Source: Collinsella sp. TF08-11AT (GTDB taxonomy: Bacteria > Actinomycetota > Coriobacteriia > Coriobacteriales > Coriobacteriaceae). Taken from it: a DNA stretch of 6,633 bases. Location: contig NZ_QSRL01000006.1 of assembly GCF_003437035.1 (NCBI RefSeq), positions 107,943 to 114,575 on the forward strand, in the 5' to 3' direction. The translations under genes and the position numbers were made by a program. Position 1 is the first letter of the stretch; each line of letters opens with the position of its first letter. This document shows positions 3,886 through 6,633 of this stretch, piece by piece. The notes beneath the pieces are model-generated. The model saw only the letters and a list, made by a program, of their open reading frames with translations. It was not told the DNA's origin and ran no database searches.

Positions 3886-6231
3886 CTACGATCGGCCCCG
3901 TAAAAACTCAAGGGACACCAACGCGATATCATCGTCCAGCGCCGACTCGGTAAAGCGGTCAAGCTCGCTCAAGACCTTACCGCAGATTCCCGATACGCCC
4001 TCACCCGAAACAGAGAGCAAAAGATCGCGAAGGCGTTGCTCGCCAAAGAAAGCACCAGAGCGATCGCGCGCTTCGATCGTTCCGTCGGTATACATAAAGA
4101 GCATGTCACCAGGAGCGAACGTAAAGACGCCCGTCTCGTACACCATGCTCTCAAAGGCACCGATCACGCCCGATTGACACCCAAGGAGCTCCACTTCTCC
4201 CCCGCAGGTCTCGCCGCCACCAAGCGGCGTCGACGACGGCCGAATGACCATAGTGGGAGGATGTCCCGCAGAGCAATAGGTAGCTCGGCCCGCTTTAAGA
4301 TCGATCTTGGCGATAAACGCCGTCACAAACGTCTCGACCCTCGAAAAGCCCATGAGCATACTATTGAGCGAGCGAGCCATGCGGGCAGGCCCCGCACCCT
4401 CCCAGGCATAGGCCGTCAGCGCCGTCTTGACGAGCGCCGACATCGACGCCGCCTCGATTCCCTTGCCGGACACATCTCCCAAAATCATAACGGCGCAATC
4501 GTCGGGAAGACGAACAAGCGTATAGAAGTCACCGCCGACCAGCGCCGAATTCGTTGCCGATAGGTACACCGAATCGGCGGCGATTCCCGGAACGTCACCA
4601 AGCGAATTTCTCATGCCGATCTGAAGCGTCTGAGCGATATGACGCTCCTCGCGCTTTTGAGACTCACCCTCATAGATCAGCTCAAAATCGTGGGCCAAAT
4701 GCACCATGTAGTCGTACTCAAGGTCGTCGATTGGCTCCTGGCTGCCATCGCGGAGCAGCAAAAAACGCGTCGTCGGTCCCTTGGCGACATCAGCGTGAAC
4801 GATCGCATCGTTGTTTCGCTTGTCATCCGTCTCCGAGCGATAGCGCCCCGCCTCGATACCGGAGTCGACGTACAGTCCCTGACACGGCAGGCCGTGTGCT
4901 CTCAGCCATGCACCCATAGGCGTGGATTCATCCACGCGCGTTAGGCGCACGTGCTTGAGATCGTCAGCGCTCGTCCCGCCCAGCACCGACGTCTCGAACC
5001 CATCGGAAGCTGATCCCAGGCGCGCTGCCGGCGTCGTGATAGAAAAGAAGAGCGACTCCGGATCGCCCGGCAACGCTACGCGACTGCCGCCCTCAAAATC
5101 GATGACATAGGTTTCGAGACCCGCATCATACTCCACGGGGCAAAAATGACAGTTGAGCACAGCGCAAATTTCCGACGATACCGCGCGCGAAGCGACGACG
5201 GGATCATCAAGATAGGTAAAAAGCTCATCGCGCAGCACGTTGAGCGAACGACCAAGTTCTGCCGTGCGGCGCGAACGTAAGCTCGACGCCATGCCGACCA
5301 TCTGAATAGACAGGTAATCGCAGATGACCTCGAGCACGTTAAGGTCATAGGCAAGTGGCGCCTGTGGACGTTTCCAACCGACCTCCAACATACCGAGCAC
5401 CTGCGTGCCGTAAAACACGGGAAGACAGATCTCGCTGCGATACGGAGGCATATCCTGCATGCGCAGCAAGTGCTTGGAACGATTGTCCAAATCCATGAAC
5501 ATACCCGAAGCAACCCGGTCGCCCTCAAGGTCCTGCTGGATCGACAGACGACAGGCACGCGACTCGCGAAGAACATACGTCGGAATGCCAGCGCCATACG
5601 GCAAAAACTCGGGCAGGTAGCTGTCATGCAGCTCCTTGGAAACACCGCGAAGTTTAAAACCGCCGCTCTCAGAAAAATAAATCGCAGCTCCAGAGGCATC
5701 GAGCGTTCCGACGAGCTGATTCAAAACGGTATCGAGCAAGCTGGGGAGCTCATCGGAGCCCACGGTACTCATAATGACCGAAAGGGTACCCGAAAGGCGT
5801 TTATTCGCCACCCTAAGCTCCGATAGTGCACGTTTGAGCTGACGATCGTGGGAATACTGCTCTTCGATGCTGTGAAGCGCCACCAGGACGCGCGGCGCGC
5901 GGCGTCCAAAGATACGCGGAGGCGTAACGGAACCTGCGCGAACCAAGACGGGAATAAAGGATCCGTCGCTCAGCTTGAGCATCAGTTCGTTCTCGGAGCC
6001 ATCAGTTTCAAATGGTAGACGATGTTCCGTCGCACGTTCAAAAGCGGACGAATACAGGACGTCTTTAACATCTCCACCGATGACGTCGGCGCGTTCCTCG
6101 CACATCAAACCAAGTAAGCGATTATTCACATGCAGAATGGTTCCGTCGAGCTCACAAATGATGACAGCATCGCTCGTGATCTCGACCAGTTGGGCAACGT
6201 CTGCCCACTCGTTGCGCTCAAGCGTTTCCAT
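3886..6231 (-). CDS. PAS-GAF-PP2C (RsbU/SpoIIE-type) serine phosphatase
   Basis: A 781-residue soluble sensor phosphatase predicted to dephosphorylate the STAS serine of the downstream fusion protein. Residues about 9-115 form a PAS domain (DAVIICELDGTILHVNN opening), 124-150 a helical linker, and about 155-315 a GAF domain (EICLPVFYG, LGMLEVGW). Residues about 316-520 are a region I cannot assign, perhaps a diverged second GAF. A second helical linker precedes the SpoIIE-type PP2C domain (about 541-776). The metal-binding motifs are complete: VGGD (D568), GDVSGKG (D586), SAGHPP, YTDG (D716) and DDDIAL (766-768). No membrane segment is seen, so the signal is probably cytoplasmic. ATG at 6231 is chosen because GGTGAGG (6238-6244) lies 6 nt upstream; the in-frame GTG at 6243 falls inside that site. 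It starts 26 bp after the tRNA-Leu terminator. Confidence 0.92.
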   Translation of the reverse strand: METLERNEWADVAQLVEITSDAVIICELDGTILHVNNRLLGLMCEERADVIGGDVKDVLYSSAFERATEHRLPFETDGSENELMLKLSDGSFIPVLVRAGSVTPPRIFGRRAPRVLVALHSIEEQYSHDRQLKRALSELRVANKRLSGTLSVIMSTVGSDELPSLLDTVLNQLVGTLDASGAAIYFSESGGFKLRGVSKELHDSYLPEFLPYGAGIPTYVLRESRACRLSIQQDLEGDRVASGMFMDLDNRSKHLLRMQDMPPYRSEICLPVFYGTQVLGMLEVGWKRPQAPLAYDLNVLEVICDYLSIQMVGMASSLRSRRTAELGRSLNVLRDELFTYLDDPVVASRAVSSEICAVLNCHFCPVEYDAGLETYVIDFEGGSRVALPGDPESLFFSITTPAARLGSASDGFETSVLGGTSADDLKHVRLTRVDESTPMGAWLRAHGLPCQGLYVDSGIEAGRYRSETDDKRNNDAIVHADVAKGPTTRFLLLRDGSQEPIDDLEYDYMVHLAHDFELIYEGESQKREERHIAQTLQIGMRNSLGDVPGIAADSVYLSATNSALVGGDFYTLVRLPDDCAVMILGDVSGKGIEAASMSALVKTALTAYAWEGAGPARMARSLNSMLMGFSRVETFVTAFIAKIDLKAGRATYCSAGHPPTMVIRPSSTPLGGGETCGGEVELLGCQSGVIGAFESMVYETGVFTFAPGDMLFMYTDGTIEARDRSGAFFGEQRLRDLLLSVSGEGVSGICGKVLSELDRFTESALDDDIALVSLEFLRGRS

Positions 6232-6257
6232 CGTGGACCTCACCGTCTATCGGTAAC

Positions 6258-6279
6258 AAAAAAGCCTCCGAAGAGGCTT
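6258..6279 (-). terminator. Intrinsic terminator of tRNA-Leu
   Basis: On the minus strand AAGCCTC pairs with GAGGCTT (6262-6268 with 6273-6279) around a stable TTCG loop, running straight into a six-T tract (6258-6263). It lies 11 bp after the encoded CCA of tRNA-Leu and 26 bp before the phosphatase start codon. Confidence 0.9.
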
Positions 6280-6290
6280 CTCAAATGCGA

Positions 6291-6380
6291 TGGTGTCGGA
6301 GGCGGGACTTGAACCCGCATGACCAAAAAGCGGTCACTAGCACCTCAAGCTAGCGCGTCTGCCAATTCCGCCACTCCGAC
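6291..6380 (-). tRNA. tRNA-Leu(GAG)
   Basis: A class II tRNA: acceptor stem GTCGGAG/CTCCGAC with discriminator A, anticodon stem CTAGC/GCTAG around loop TTGAGGT with anticodon GAG, a long variable arm (TGACC/GGTCA), T-arm GCGGG/CCCGC, and encoded CCA (6291-6293). It reads leucine CTC and CTT codons. Confidence 0.97.
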
Positions 6381-6437
6381 ATGCTATGTTGTTGATTCGC
6401 AGTTCGTTTTGTTCGACCCGCGCGTTCAACGAAGAAG

Positions 6438-6467
6438 ATGATAACCTATGATTCGAGAACTGTGCAA
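6438..6467 (-). promoter_or_regulatory. Promoter of tRNA-Leu
   Basis: On the minus strand -35 TTGCAC (6462-6467) is followed after 18 bp by -10 TATCAT (6438-6443). The predicted start is about 50 nt ahead of the mature tRNA, a longer leader than at the tRNA-Gly promoters. The -35 box sits in the same position relative to the A/T palindrome as in the other two. Confidence 0.65.
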
Positions 6468-6469
6468 GC

Positions 6470-6486
6470 ACTTTTTTCAAAAAAGT
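6470..6486 (-). promoter_or_regulatory. 17-bp A/T palindromic element upstream of -35 (copy C, perfect)
   Basis: ACTTTTTTCAAAAAAGT, identical to 2996-3012, again 2 bp upstream of a TTGC-type -35 box. The sequences beyond the element on the upstream side do not match the other copies, so the identity is local to the element. Confidence 0.75.
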
Positions 6487-6540
6487 TTACGAATTTGTAA
6501 ATGCGCAGGTAGATCCGTATGCCCGGCCCCGAATCGGTGT

Positions 6541-6633
6541 TGCCTCCCGGCGCGTCCTCGGGCATGGGCGATATTTTGCTACGCACTTCGTGCTGCAAAA
6601 TATCGCTCCCCCTGCGGAATGCGCCGGGAGGCA
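6541..6633. repeat. 93-bp nested palindrome at the right edge
   Basis: Outer arms TGCCTCCCGGCGC (6541-6553) and GCGCCGGGAGGCA (6621-6633) are perfect 13-bp complements. Inner arms GCGATATTTTGC (6568-6579) and GCAAAATATCGC (6595-6606) are perfect 12-bp complements about the same centre, with GCAC/GTGC at the tip. No T-tract is visible, and the right arm may extend past the window. It could be an extragenic palindromic element, the end structure of a gene outside the window, or a small mobile palindrome. Confidence 0.8.

Noticed and set aside
3342..5826. Plus-strand open frames opposite the phosphatase and kinase genes
   Set aside because: Low-complexity, Arg/Ser/Pro-rich products without motifs; the opposite frames hold complete conserved domains.
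6541..6633. Intrinsic bidirectional terminator
   Set aside because: No T-run follows the outer or inner stem on either strand within the window.

Overview
The window is GC-rich bacterial DNA in which every supportable gene lies on the minus strand. It holds three protein genes, one complete tRNA-Leu, a five-gene tandem tRNA-Gly/tRNA-Cys array and the 5' end of a further tRNA-Gly cut by the left edge. The GC-rich codon use, an actinobacterial-type GH13 alpha-glucosidase, an RsbU/RsbV/RsbW-type signalling pair and tRNA genes with encoded CCA suggest an actinomycetote, most likely a gut Coriobacteriia member such as Collinsella or a relative. That placement is inference; there is no marker gene to confirm it.

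Layout from the left: a partial tRNA-Gly (1-23) with its promoter (36-64) and an A/T palindrome (67-83). Then a 577-residue GH13 alpha-glucosidase (167-1900). Positions 1901-2422 hold no gene but are full of structure: a long imperfect hairpin (2090-2189), two intrinsic terminators, a 19-nt remnant of a tRNA-Gly 3' end, and two copies of a 27-nt repeat. Next (2423-2952) is Gly-Cys-Gly-Cys-Gly, built from an apparently exact 227-bp tandem repeat, every tRNA followed by its own hairpin/T-tract. Its promoter and palindrome lie at 2965-3012. Then comes a two-gene stress-type partner-switching unit: an upstream PAS-GAF-PP2C (RsbU-like) phosphatase (3886-6231) and a downstream fusion of a STAS antagonist with an RsbW-type kinase (3058-3804). 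Last are tRNA-Leu(GAG) (6291-6380), its terminator, its promoter with a third copy of the palindrome (6438-6486), and a 93-bp nested palindrome reaching the right edge (6541-6633).

The phosphatase would sense a signal through its N-terminal PAS/GAF modules and dephosphorylate the STAS serine. The fused kinase would rephosphorylate that serine, and the balance would free or sequester the kinase domain's client, classically a sigma factor. No sigma gene is present here. The phosphatase begins only 26 bp from the tRNA-Leu terminator, so its transcription may depend on read-through from the tRNA promoter.

The most distinctive signal is a 17-bp A/T palindrome, perfect in two of three copies, lying exactly 2 bp upstream of a TTGC-type -35 hexamer at all three tRNA promoters visible in the window. 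This looks like a shared stable-RNA promoter element, either a UP-like A/T tract or a site for a dimeric regulator.
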